From: Capnocytophaga leadbetteri
Lineage (GTDB): Bacteria > Bacteroidota > Bacteroidia > Flavobacteriales > Flavobacteriaceae
Direction: 5' to 3'
DNA: 64,000 bases
Assembly: GCF_003054025.1 (NCBI RefSeq)
Contig: NZ_QBKG01000007.1
Location: 1 to 64,000 of the forward strand
Part shown: piece after piece, positions 36,069-42,933 of the stretch
How the letters are laid out: each line of letters opens with the position of its first letter
How positions within the stretch are numbered: position 1 is the first letter of the stretch
Notes under the pieces: generated by a model
Told to the model about the DNA's origin: nothing
Databases searched by the model: none
What the model saw: only the letters and a program-made list of their open reading frames with translations
Translations under genes and position numbers: made by a program

Positions 36069-36112
36069 TTGCCGTCTAGTTGCCGTTTGGTTGCCGTCTA
36101 ATTGCCGTCTAA
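36069..36112. repeat. Four tandem copies of an 11-bp unit
   Basis: TTGCCGTCTAG, TTGCCGTTTGG, TTGCCGTCTAA and TTGCCGTCTAA follow each other without spacers. GC content is well above the surroundings. A unit of 11 bases is close to one helical turn, so a DNA-binding protein could load on one face; slippage could also explain it. Confidence 0.85.
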
Positions 36113-36204
36113 GATATGAATGAAAGATATGCGATAAAAAGTATAAAACGTTGCGAATAATGTAATGGACATTTTAATTGTTTTTTTATTACTCTTAGGG
36201 CTTA

Positions 36205-36326
36205 TTATGGTAAACTTATTTTAGGGAAAGGTACTTCTCCATTTTTATAAACTTCATAATCACCTATCTTCTTATAAACTTACCTAAATTAAGTTTTTCA
36301 ACTAATTTAGGAACGAACTCTTTTCT
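36205..36326 (-). pseudogene. Frameshifted toxin-tail remnant
   Basis: Two adjoining open fragments, RKEFVPKLVEKLNLGKFIRR and KKIGDYEVYKNGEVPF (ending KISLP), lie in different frames and overlap near 36264-36275. Joined by one base they would read as one tail of about 38 residues. It follows the stop of the 136-residue gene, as an orphan toxin tail would. The YEVYKNGEV segment reminds me of polymorphic toxin C-termini, but the family is uncertain. Confidence 0.45.
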
Positions 36327-36335
36327 TTATTAATT

Positions 36336-36746
36336 TTATTCATTCACATAATATAGCTCTTTCTCCATTTCATAAATAATTATTTTAATAAAGTCAAGTT
36401 CTTTAAGCCCTAAATCATATTTCTCCCAAGGAGATAGAATGTCTTTATTCTTTTCAATATAGAACTTTATTAAATCTAATATGTATGGACGATTCTCAAT
36501 TCTTTCATTATTATAATTTATAATTCGCTCTTGTTCCTCTTTGTTATTTATAACATTATACAATGAAAGCAATTGCTTTTTAAAATTGTTTTCCCCAAAG
36601 AACACAATAGATTCTTCAAGAGAATAATTACTAGATATTAATATGATATTAAACATTGGAGAATATTCATCATATTTTTCTCCCCAATCCATCTTTTTTT
36701 CTTTAATTAAGCAAAAAGGCTTAGTATTTCTTTCTATTTTAATCAT
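36336..36746 (-). CDS. 136-residue protein, candidate immunity to a deaminase toxin
   Basis: No known family recognised. The protein is acidic, helical and AT-rich in coding (GLKELDFIKIIIYEMEKELYY near the end), without signal peptide, as expected of a cytosolic immunity protein. The main clue is context: its ATG overlaps the stop of a 38-residue fragment (36739-36855) that looks like the end of a deaminase toxin. In polymorphic toxin systems the cognate immunity gene follows the toxin end directly. The assignment is inferred from this arrangement. Confidence 0.55.
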   Translation of the reverse strand: MIKIERNTKPFCLIKEKKMDWGEKYDEYSPMFNIILISSNYSLEESIVFFGENNFKKQLLSLYNVINNKEEQERIINYNNERIENRPYILDLIKFYIEKNKDILSPWEKYDLGLKELDFIKIIIYEMEKELYYVNE

Positions 36747-36855
36747 ATTCTTTGTGCTTATATTTTAAACCATCGACTAAATAAATTTTTACATTTGGAA
36801 ACATATTTGAAAAATCTTGAATAACTCCTTGACAAGAAATACAATAGTTTAAACT
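36739..36855 (-). pseudogene. Deaminase-toxin C-terminal remnant
   Basis: An open stretch of 38 codons without its own start. It reads SLNYCISCQGVIQDFSNM, then FPNVKIYLVDG and a charged end. Cys-x-x-Cys followed by QGVI, a helix and F-P-N-V-K-I is the second zinc-binding element and following strand of bacterial nucleic-acid deaminase toxins. The first HxE element and everything upstream are missing. Its TAA overlaps the next gene's ATG, as at an intact toxin-immunity junction. Confidence 0.7.
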
Positions 36856-36859
36856 CTAA

Positions 36860-37417
36860 TCATCTATTCTTTTCATACTCCCATCGTCCCAATTCTTTTC
36901 TCTTTTCTAACTGGTGCAAGGCTAACTTCTTTATTTCGGTATCATTAGTCTCAGATGCTAATTTTTCTAAAGCTAAAAGACTCTCAGGCTGTGGTTGAGC
37001 TCCTATAGCATAAATGATTTTTCGTACATAAGGATATTTGAAATCTTCTGGCTCTAAATACTCAGGAATATTATCTATCGCTTTTAATAGAATAGGTATA
37101 TTTTCAGTATTGTTGTTAAAAATAGTCTGAAAAGCACTTGCCATCTCTTCGTGTTCATGGTGAAACTTTTGTAATAAAAACTCTTGGTATATTTCCTCTT
37201 TTTCTGTAAAAGTCAAAATTTTAGGTAAACGCCAAAAAAGAGCCTCAAAGTAATTATTGTCATTATACTCATTAATTCTATTCTTTGTTTCATATAATAA
37301 TTCCTTTAAGATTTCTTTATTTGCTATAAATTTTGTAAGAGTTTTAAAATCTTCAATAGAAATTTTTCTTTCACATAATAAAAGTATTAGTTCTTTATCT
37401 TTTTCTGTTATTCCCAT
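36860..37417 (-). CDS. HEAT-like helical protein, candidate immunity protein
   Basis: 185 residues, all-helical and rich in Glu, Lys and Leu. Repeating helix pairs such as FKYPYVRKIIYAIGAQPQPE and ESLLALEKLASETNDTEIKKLALHQL resemble HEAT or ARM repeats; many immunity proteins have this fold. It has no signal peptide. Its ATG comes one base after the stop of a short toxin-tail-like fragment (37419-37499), and a second such fragment follows its own stop. Function is inferred from position. Confidence 0.55.
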   Translation of the reverse strand: MGITEKDKELILLLCERKISIEDFKTLTKFIANKEILKELLYETKNRINEYNDNNYFEALFWRLPKILTFTEKEEIYQEFLLQKFHHEHEEMASAFQTIFNNNTENIPILLKAIDNIPEYLEPEDFKYPYVRKIIYAIGAQPQPESLLALEKLASETNDTEIKKLALHQLEKRKELGRWEYEKNR

Positions 37418-37418
37418 T

Positions 37419-37499
37419 TTATTTTATTATTTCAAAATTAATAATATTCTCATTAAAAGTCTCTAATGTCTTTCCTTTTCCTAATCCAATTGTTCTAAG
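37419..37499 (-). pseudogene. Short toxin-tail-like fragment
   Basis: 26 open codons, LRTIGLGKGKTLETFNEN then IINFEIIK, ending in TAA one base before the ATG of the HEAT-like gene. It has no start codon and overlaps the 3' end of the upstream gene in another frame. Its gene-like composition and position suggest the very end of a lost toxin. Confidence 0.45.
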
Positions 37500-37894
37500 C
37501 TAATAAACTCTTTCTTATCATCAATGATAATTTTAGCTTCTAAATAATTAGCCATTTCTAATAGAATTTCAGCTATTGTTTTAGTGATTTTTTTCTCCAA
37601 ATGAACTGAAATATTGTTTTCTATATTGTATGAGATTATACAATCCCAAGAATTTTTAGAAAGTTTTTTTGTGCAATAAACATTTGTCTTGTTTAATTTA
37701 TACAAAACTCCTTCTTTTACTCTTTGGGAAAATTCATCTATCCTTTCTCTTATTTTTTTTCCTTCTTCTGTATCTTCATACCAGATAAAATAATCCTTAT
37801 GAGATTCTATAAAATCAATCCATCTTTTATAATCAATATCGCCATCCTTTGTTATATTAACAAAACTATATCTACCTATTTTTATCTTTTTCAT
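37481..37894 (-). CDS. 137-residue protein, candidate immunity protein
   Basis: Starts at the ATG at 37894 (MKKIKIGRYSFVN); a TTG three codons upstream is less likely. Residues 20-60 are aromatic and charged (KRWIDFIESHKDYFIWYED), and the end reads ILLEMANYLEAKIIIDDKKE. A truncated relative of the same C-terminus lies at 38031-38144, so this family was duplicated here. Unknown domain; cytosolic. The place in the array suggests immunity. Confidence 0.55.
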   Translation of the reverse strand: MKKIKIGRYSFVNITKDGDIDYKRWIDFIESHKDYFIWYEDTEEGKKIRERIDEFSQRVKEGVLYKLNKTNVYCTKKLSKNSWDCIISYNIENNISVHLEKKITKTIAEILLEMANYLEAKIIIDDKKEFISLEQLD

Positions 37895-37895
37895 A

Positions 37896-38018
37896 TTATT
37901 CAATAAACTCTTCTAATGCTAATGCTCTAATTTCAAATTTAATTTCTGTTTCTCTTGTTTTCTTAGAGAGTTCTTTTTGCCAAAATGTTAACAGATTCGT
38001 TATATTTTTCCCAGACAT
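37896..38018 (-). CDS. 40-residue open frame, possible toxin tail or small protein
   Basis: MSGKNITNLLTFWQKELSKK then RETEIKFEIRALALEEFIE, ending in TAA one base before the ATG of the 137-residue gene. It has an ATG, so it could be a small protein; its location directly before an immunity-like gene equally fits a toxin-tail remnant. Confidence 0.4.
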   Translation of the reverse strand: MSGKNITNLLTFWQKELSKKTRETEIKFEIRALALEEFIE

Positions 38019-38030
38019 ATTAAATAGCTT

Positions 38031-38144
38031 TTATTGTTTTCCCTCCAATTCTTCAATAAATTGCAGGTCAATTACTGTTTTTTCATCTATTAATAATAGC
38101 GCATCTAAATAGTTTGCCATTTCTAATATCAAAAAGGGGTTCAT
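38031..38144 (-). pseudogene. Truncated paralogue of the 137-residue gene
   Basis: 37 codons containing LILEMANYLDALLLIDEKTV, clearly related to ILLEMANYLEAKIIIDDKKE of the neighbouring full-length gene. Only the C-terminal third remains. The next small frame follows in the same reading frame after one stop. Confidence 0.65.
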
Positions 38145-38173
38145 GTCAAGGAACTTTATTTACTAAAAAATAT

Positions 38174-38680
38174 TTAGTATCTACTTTTTAATCTGAAAAT
38201 GAATTCATATGTATCAATATTAAAAAAATAATGATAAATCCACGGGCTTCGTTCATCTTCCCAAACCCACACCTCTAAATGATTCTCAAATTCTCTAATA
38301 AGATTATTATTCTTATTTGAAATTATCTTATTTATTTGTAAAAAACCTCCTCCTTTTTTACCATTAGGTAATATAGGCGTTGTTAGTACCTTCTCTATTT
38401 CTGCTGTAGGAGTGTATATTACAATGTTATTTGGAGCAGGGAAAGATGCTTCTGCCGTTTGATATTGGATAAAAATCTTATCTTTTTCTATAAGAACATC
38501 TCCAAATTCTTTTGCCGCAAAAGATATTTCATATTTCTTATTCTTATAATTCCATTCAATAGCATCAATTGTCATTCTATTGCCAAATTGTAATGCTTGA
38601 TCTTTTTCATTAGGATTTTTATAATTGAAATAATAATCTTTATTATTTTCTTTTTTTCGCCATAATACATTAGTAATCAT
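38174..38680 (-). CDS. 168-residue protein of unknown function in the array
   Basis: No family recognised. It has no signal peptide, many aromatic residues and a basic end (FNIDTYEFIFRLKSRY). TPILPNGKKGGGFLQINKII near 97-116 resembles a beta-rich core. It sits in the minus-strand array between an upstream tail fragment (38738-38845) and a truncated immunity-like paralogue, so I treat it as a candidate immunity protein. Codon use is strongly AT-biased like its neighbours. Confidence 0.5.
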   Translation of the reverse strand: MITNVLWRKKENNKDYYFNYKNPNEKDQALQFGNRMTIDAIEWNYKNKKYEISFAAKEFGDVLIEKDKIFIQYQTAEASFPAPNNIVIYTPTAEIEKVLTTPILPNGKKGGGFLQINKIISNKNNNLIREFENHLEVWVWEDERSPWIYHYFFNIDTYEFIFRLKSRY

Positions 38681-38737
38681 ATTATTATAATATTTTTAGA
38701 TAAGGTTCTCTCTATTGTATTATTCACTTTTTCTGCT

Positions 38738-38845
38738 CTAATGTTCAACTAACCAGACATCGTTTTTCTTGAGATAGACAATAGGTTCTTCCTCAAATTT
38801 TAACCCTTTTATAGGAGTTCTTTCTTCCCATACATCTTTCTTTTA
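38738..38845 (-). pseudogene. 35-codon toxin-tail-like fragment
   Basis: Open frame KKDVWEERRTPIKGLKF then EEEPIVYLKKNDVWLVEH, starting just after the stop of an immunity fragment and lacking a start codon. Order (immunity end, tail, next small gene) matches the orphan module pattern at 57.5-60 kb. The family of the lost protein is unknown. Confidence 0.4.
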
Positions 38846-38851
38846 TACAGT

Positions 38852-39097
38852 CTAGGTATTTCCTTCTCTTTCAAAAATATATAAAGTTCCTTGAGAACTT
38901 AAGACTCCTAATAGATTTTCATTACCTTGAAGCTCCATAATTCTCGGTTCTGCACCTTCTTCTTTTTTAAAATCATACTCCCAAATGAGTTTTTTGGTAA
39001 CTCTATCTAACGCTCCTATTTTACTATTAAAATGACTTGCAAAATAGATTTTGCTATCTGTTAGCACAAAATTAGTTATATCATTGCGTATCTTTTT
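38852..39097 (-). pseudogene. 3' fragment of a beta-propeller-like immunity gene
   Basis: The longest initiated frame (GTG at 39067) gives 71 residues, and the frame stays open to 39097 without a better start. DSKIYFASHFNSKIGALDRV, KKLIWEYDF and the ending GTLYIFEREGNT match the last part of the two immunity proteins at 57.5-59.9 kb (ARKLVWEYEL, DNLYIFEREE). The first 260 or so residues are missing, so it is probably inactive. It ties this array to the main toxin locus. Confidence 0.65.
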
Positions 39098-39183
39098 TTA
39101 GAGAAGTCATTGCTTAAAAAAATAAAAAGGAGTTCGATATTGGGGAGCTTGTACAAACGAATCCATACACTTTTGCTATAGTG

Positions 39184-39663
39184 TCATATTTTTTTGTTAA
39201 AGAGAAGTCCTATCTCATAAATATAAAAAGAGCCTCTCTTTTTGTCTTCATAATATAGTTTTCCCTCTTTTTGTTTAAAATTATATATTGTATCCATCCC
39301 ATCTATAATAGAATGGTTTAAAGTGTTTAATTTTATACTATATTTTTGATATTTATCCTCATTATTACTAAAGGAAAAAGAAAGTTGTTTTTCCTTAGGA
39401 GTTCTATAAAACCATATTCCTGAACTTATCATTACTGAATCTACTTTTCCAAAAGAATTAAAATATATTTTCTCTCTTACAGCATATTCTTTATTTCTAA
39501 AATAATACATTTCATACTCTGAAAAACTTGTAGAATTACGTATTTCTATTCTACTTTGGATGTAAAAACTTTCTTGGTTCTTGTTATATTGGCAAGAAAA
39601 AAGAAAAAGAATTATGATTATAATTTCTTTAACTTTTGATAATTGTCTCATCTTTTTTAACAT
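39184..39663 (-). CDS. Lipoprotein of unknown function
   Basis: 159 residues. After a short basic start, IIIIILFLFSCQYNK forms a lipoprotein signal with lipobox LFSC. The rest is rich in Tyr, Ser and Lys with beta-type alternation (RNSTSFSEYEMYYFRNKEYA). The true start could be the second Met (39651). It is the most upstream gene of the minus-strand array and may be an unrelated surface lipoprotein or a periplasmic immunity protein. Confidence 0.55.
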   Translation of the reverse strand: MLKKMRQLSKVKEIIIIILFLFSCQYNKNQESFYIQSRIEIRNSTSFSEYEMYYFRNKEYAVREKIYFNSFGKVDSVMISSGIWFYRTPKEKQLSFSFSNNEDKYQKYSIKLNTLNHSIIDGMDTIYNFKQKEGKLYYEDKKRGSFYIYEIGLLFNKKI

Positions 39664-39735
39664 TTTCTCTCTTTTTTATTAAGACATGAAGAGGATTACT
39701 TCCCCTTACAGAAATTACTTTAATAAAAAATTAAA

Positions 39736-39831
39736 TTAAGTACCGTTTGCCACACCTTTGTTTTTCATAGCGTATTCGTTTCCGTATGCGTTAGCGTATT
39801 CGTTTTTCAATTTCTTACTAAATTCAGACAT
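39736..39831 (-). CDS. 31-residue small open frame with internal repeat
   Basis: MSEFSKKLKNEYANAYGNEY, then AMKNKGVANGT and TAA. NEYANAYGNEYA is an internal repeat (DNA unit containing GCGTATTCGTTT on the plus strand). The ATG lies three bases below the arm of the tRNA-fMet terminator and has no visible ribosome binding site, so expression is doubtful. Confidence 0.3.
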   Translation of the reverse strand: MSEFSKKLKNEYANAYGNEYAMKNKGVANGT

Positions 39832-39833
39832 AA

Positions 39834-39869
39834 AAAAAGAGTGATTTATGCATATAAACCACTCTTTTT
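39834..39869 (-). terminator. Terminator after tRNA-fMet
   Basis: A 10-bp stem (39834-39843 with 39860-39869), a mismatch, then five more pairs around a 4-base loop, with A/T runs at both edges. Confidence 0.8.
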
Positions 39870-39886
39870 CAGCTATCTAAATTTTG

Positions 39887-39959
<73 letters not shown>

Positions 39960-39971
39960 ATTTTCTGGGTG

Positions 39972-40002
39972 CAAAAGTACAAACTTTTTTTTATATAGCA
40001 AA
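39972..40002 (-). promoter_or_regulatory. Promoter for tRNA-fMet
   Basis: On the minus strand: -33 TTTG (39999-40002) and -7 TACTTTTG (39972-39979), 19 bases apart; an exact match to the local consensus. Confidence 0.78.
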
Positions 40003-40032
40003 CTTTTTAGCAACTTTTTTTAATATTTTTTA

Positions 40033-41139
40033 TCATTCTATATATAAACGCTTGATTCTGTGCGCCATAGAGGTCATCAATTCATATGATATTGTACCTG
40101 CTGATTCTGCTAAAGTCTCTGCTGTATGATCTTTGTCAAACACTATTACCTCATCTCCTTCTTCACAATCGATATGGGTGATGTCTACCATTATCATATC
40201 CATACATACATTTCCCAGAATAGGGGTTTTTTTCCCGTGTATAAACACAAATCCCTTTCCTTTGCCGTAAATTCGGTTGATACCATCGGCGTGTCCCACA
40301 GGTATAGTAGCGGTCTTAGTGATATGATCTGCTATGTAACCTCTGTTGTAGCCTAAACTATCACCTATTTCAAGGTGGTGAATTTGCGAAATTACACTTT
40401 TTAACGACATTATAGGGGTCAAATAAGGCTGAAGAGCAGCGTCATTAGCAAAACCATACATCCCTATACCACTGCGCACCATATCAAACTGTGCTTCAGG
40501 ATAATTGAGTATCCCTGAAGTATTGCACTGGTGGTAAATCACTTTATGTGCAAAAGTCTGATTTATCTTTTCCTGAAAAGCGATAAAACGCTGTATCTGG
40601 TTTTCGGTAAATACTTTCTCATTCATATCTTCTGAGGCAGCCAGATGCGAATAAGCTGTTTTTACCTTTACAGTAGCATTGTTTTTTAACAAACTAAGCA
40701 CTTCGTCTATTTGATTGAAATCAAAACCTAACCGGTTAAGCCCTGTGTTGCATTTAAGGTGCACAGGATAGTCAGATAATTGGTGCTTTTCAGCATATTC
40801 TAAAAACAAATGTGCTGTTCTAAGTGAGTAAAGAGTCGGTTCTAATTGATATTTTATAATATCATCAAAATTAATACTTTGTGGGTGCAGTACTATGATA
40901 GGCAAGTTAATACCGCGTTTGCGTAGTGCGATACCTTCAGAAGTATAGGCTACCGCAAAATAGTTAGCTAACTTTTTTTTCTCTATATATGCAGCTATTT
41001 GGGTAGCTTCATTGCCGTATGATGAGGCTTTTACTACTGCCAAAAACCAAGTAGTAGGTTTTAGCCTACTTTTCAAATATTGTATGTTTCTCTCTAAAGC
41101 GGTAAGGTCAATTTCTAATACTGTTTCTTCAGTTTTCAT
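40033..41139 (-). CDS. alr: Alanine racemase
   Basis: A PLP enzyme making D-alanine for peptidoglycan. 368 residues. LAVVKASSYGNEATQIAAYIE near 34-54 contains the PLP lysine (the usual AVVKANAYG motif, slightly altered), HLKCNTGLNRLGF near 130 is the conserved strand, VRSGIGMYGF near 217 is the PLP phosphate region, and SLGYNRGY near 257 carries the catalytic tyrosine. The start overlaps the upstream stop by 4 bases. Confidence 0.93.
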   Translation of the reverse strand: MKTEETVLEIDLTALERNIQYLKSRLKPTTWFLAVVKASSYGNEATQIAAYIEKKKLANYFAVAYTSEGIALRKRGINLPIIVLHPQSINFDDIIKYQLEPTLYSLRTAHLFLEYAEKHQLSDYPVHLKCNTGLNRLGFDFNQIDEVLSLLKNNATVKVKTAYSHLAASEDMNEKVFTENQIQRFIAFQEKINQTFAHKVIYHQCNTSGILNYPEAQFDMVRSGIGMYGFANDAALQPYLTPIMSLKSVISQIHHLEIGDSLGYNRGYIADHITKTATIPVGHADGINRIYGKGKGFVFIHGKKTPILGNVCMDMIMVDITHIDCEEGDEVIVFDKDHTAETLAESAGTISYELMTSMAHRIKRLYIE

Positions 41140-41906
41140 TTATTTTTCAATTTTTCTAACATTAATCTTGTTTGTTCTGAAAGCACCAACCTGCCAGAAA
41201 TAGCCGCATTATCTATAAGTTCTCGTTCCCAGTGTTCCGTATGTTGCCAGGTTACGCGTTTCATCTCTGATAATGCCTGTGGGTTAGATTTTAGTAGGGT
41301 AACTAAAAAATGGTCAATAGCTTCGTCCATCTCTTTAGTTGTTTCATACACACGTGCTATAAGTCCTTTTTGCTGTGCCCAATAGGCATTTTTCCATTGG
41401 TCTGGTGCCATAAAAAGCTCATTTAAGGCAGCCTGTCCTGCTTTGCGCAAGATAACTGGAGCAATCACAAACGGACCTATACCAAGCGAAAGTTCAGAGA
41501 GTTTTATACTCACAGCTTCAGTAGCAAATACATAGTCTAAAGCAGCTAATAACCCTACACCGCCACCTACAGCTTTCCCTTGTACTCTTCCGATAATCAG
41601 CTTTTTGCAACGGCGCATAGCTAAGAAAAGATGTGCAAACCCTTCAAAAAACTTACAACCTTCAGCCTCATTAGTAATAGCCAAAAGTTCGTCAAATGAA
41701 GCTCCTGCACAAAACGCTCTATCGCCTTCGCTTTTTAAAAGGATAATACTCACCGCATTGTTTTCTGACAAAACATCAATTTCTTGCGTTAGCCTTTCCA
41801 AGAGCACCAATGGAAAAGCATTAGCATTTGGGTGACCAAAAGTAATGATTGCCAGTTGGTTATCTATCTTTGTGTATAAAGAACCTTGTTGTCTATCAGT
41901 TGTCAT
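41136..41906 (-). CDS. Enoyl-CoA hydratase/isomerase-like protein
   Basis: A crotonase-fold protein of about 256 residues from the ATG at 41906 (MTTDRQQGSLYTKI); the frame extends further but crosses the promoter. Oxyanion-hole segments are FCAGASFDELLAITN (near 65) and GKAVGGGVGLLAALDYVFATE (near 108). The substrate is unknown; similar flavobacterial proteins are annotated as methylglutaconyl-CoA hydratase-like. Translation is coupled to alr, an unusual pairing. Confidence 0.82.
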   Translation of the reverse strand: MTTDRQQGSLYTKIDNQLAIITFGHPNANAFPLVLLERLTQEIDVLSENNAVSIILLKSEGDRAFCAGASFDELLAITNEAEGCKFFEGFAHLFLAMRRCKKLIIGRVQGKAVGGGVGLLAALDYVFATEAVSIKLSELSLGIGPFVIAPVILRKAGQAALNELFMAPDQWKNAYWAQQKGLIARVYETTKEMDEAIDHFLVTLLKSNPQALSEMKRVTWQHTEHWERELIDNAAISGRLVLSEQTRLMLEKLKNK

Positions 41907-41923
41907 AGTTACAAATTTTGTGG

Positions 41924-41931
41924 CAAAAGTA
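41924..41931 (-). promoter_or_regulatory. -7 promoter box for the hydratase-alr operon
   Basis: The minus strand reads TACTTTTG. The -33 elements are badly spaced, so confidence is limited. Confidence 0.5.
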
Positions 41932-41950
41932 TAATTTTTTTTGCAAATAG

Positions 41951-41981
41951 GTTGTTTAATCAAAAAAAATATTTATCTTTG
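41951..41981 (+). promoter_or_regulatory. Promoter for tRNA-Ala
   Basis: GTTG at 41951-41954 (near TTTG), 19-base spacer, TATCTTTG at 41974-41981, 11 bases before the tRNA. Confidence 0.65.
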
Positions 41982-41992
41982 CCCTCACAATT

Positions 41993-42066
41993 GGGGATGT
42001 AGCTCAGTTGGCTAGAGCGTTTGGCTGGCAGCCAAAAGGTCGTGGGTTCGAGCCCCATCTTCTCCA
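41993..42066 (+). tRNA. tRNA-Ala (anticodon GGC)
   Basis: A 74-base cloverleaf: acceptor GGGGATG with CTTCTCC, D arm GCTC/GAGC, anticodon stem TTTGG/CCAAA with loop CTGGCAG, T arm GTGGG-TTCGAGC-CCCAT. The anticodon is GGC. The G3-T70 wobble in the acceptor is the classic alanine identity element. One T-T mismatch lies in the acceptor stem. CCA is not fully encoded. Confidence 0.92.
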
Positions 42067-42116
42067 CAAATAATACTGATTATCAGTTGTTTATAGTTGA
42101 TGAGGGACTAAATCAG

Positions 42117-42141
42117 GGACTAAAATTATATTTTAGTCCTT
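42117..42141 (+). terminator. Hairpin after tRNA-Ala
   Basis: GGACTAAAAT and ATTTTAGTCC form a 10-bp perfect stem around a 3-base loop, followed by TT. The motif GGACTAAA recurs 12 bases before it and in the inverted repeat at 42830-42893. Confidence 0.7.
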
Positions 42142-42164
42142 GTTTCATTAAAGACTAAAATAGA

Positions 42165-42548
42165 TAGCCAAAATATTGCAAGGTCATTCTTGAAGGTAGC
42201 TAAAATATTACAAGGTCATTGTTGAAGGTAGCCAAAATATTACAAGGTCATTGTTGAAGGTAGCCAAAATATTACAAGGTCATTGTTGAAGGTAGCCAAA
42301 ATATTGCAAGGTCATTCTTGAGGGTAGCCAAAATATTACAAGGTCATTGTTGAAGGTAGCCAAAATATTACAAGGTCATTGTTGAAGGTAGCCAAAATAT
42401 TGCAAGGTCATTGTTGAAGGTAGCCAAAATATTGCAAGGTCATTGTTGAGGGTAGCCAAAATATTACAAGGTCATTGTTGAAGGTAGCCAAAATATTGCA
42501 AGGTCATTCTTAAGGGTAGCCAAAATATTGCAAGGTTATTATTTATTA
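42165..42548. repeat. Twelve tandem copies of a 32-bp unit
   Basis: Copies start every 32 bases from 42165 to 42517 with no spacers. The unit starts TAGCCAAAATATT, continues with (A/G)CAAGGTCATT and ends (G/C)TTGA(A/G)GG; the last copy degenerates after 24 bases. Variation is confined to a few positions. The unit is not a multiple of three, so it is not coding, and the lack of spacers excludes CRISPR. It follows tRNA-Ala. Confidence 0.95.
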
Positions 42549-42767
42549 ATAATCTGATATACAATAACTTATGTTAAAAGGTGTGTTTTTAGCCCTTTTC
42601 TTCCCTATATTATATATATATATATTTATATAAATAAAAATAGACACACGCAAAATTTTCTTTTCTGCATTTTTTTTACCCAATCCGAGAGTATAATTTA
42701 TTTTATTTTTAGTAACTGATTGTAAATCAGATTTTTGCGGAGCTCTTAAATAATCTCGTTTTTTAGG
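42549..42767. other. AT-rich spacer with TA dinucleotide run
   Basis: No reading frame of note. A TA-rich run lies around 42606-42635. I see no other signal before the inverted repeats at 42768. Confidence 0.5.
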
Positions 42768-42831
42768 AGCAAGATATGTCTTTGTATATACACAGTTTTT
42801 AGCAAAACGGTATACAAAGGCGCATCTTGCT
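42768..42831. repeat. 21-bp near-perfect inverted repeat
   Basis: Arms 42768-42788 and 42811-42831 pair over 21 positions with one mismatch and two G-T pairs, around a 22-base loop. The right arm runs into the next inverted repeat. Confidence 0.75.
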
Positions 42832-42893
42832 TTTTAGTCCTCTTTCTCAAAAACTTACCTCTGGCTGCATTTTCGTGAAAGAGGACTAAAAAG
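42830..42893 (-). terminator. 17-bp perfect inverted repeat, likely terminator of the YobI-like gene
   Basis: Arms 42830-42846 and 42877-42893 are perfectly complementary (CTTTTTAGTCCTCTTTC and its complement) with a 30-base loop. It lies 40 bases past the stop of the minus-strand NTPase gene. It shares two bases with the previous inverted repeat, so the two structures compete. Confidence 0.6.
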
Positions 42894-42933
42894 AGGAAAA
42901 AACTTCGGAACTCGTTTTTTCTAATAAAGAAGT

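Larger units (their letters stand above)
35844..36204. other. Non-coding spacer at the edge of the immunity-like array
   Basis: About 360 AT-rich bases without a plausible gene. It holds the promoter of the 187-residue gene (35923-35954) and a tandem 11-bp repeat (36069-36112). I see nothing else. Confidence 0.6.

Noticed and set aside
41993-42066. tRNA-Ala 3' end as an attachment site for an integrated island
   Set aside because: I found no direct repeat of the tRNA 3' end downstream and no integrase gene in the window.
42165-42548. CRISPR array
   Set aside because: The 32-bp units are directly joined with no unique spacers, and no cas gene is near.
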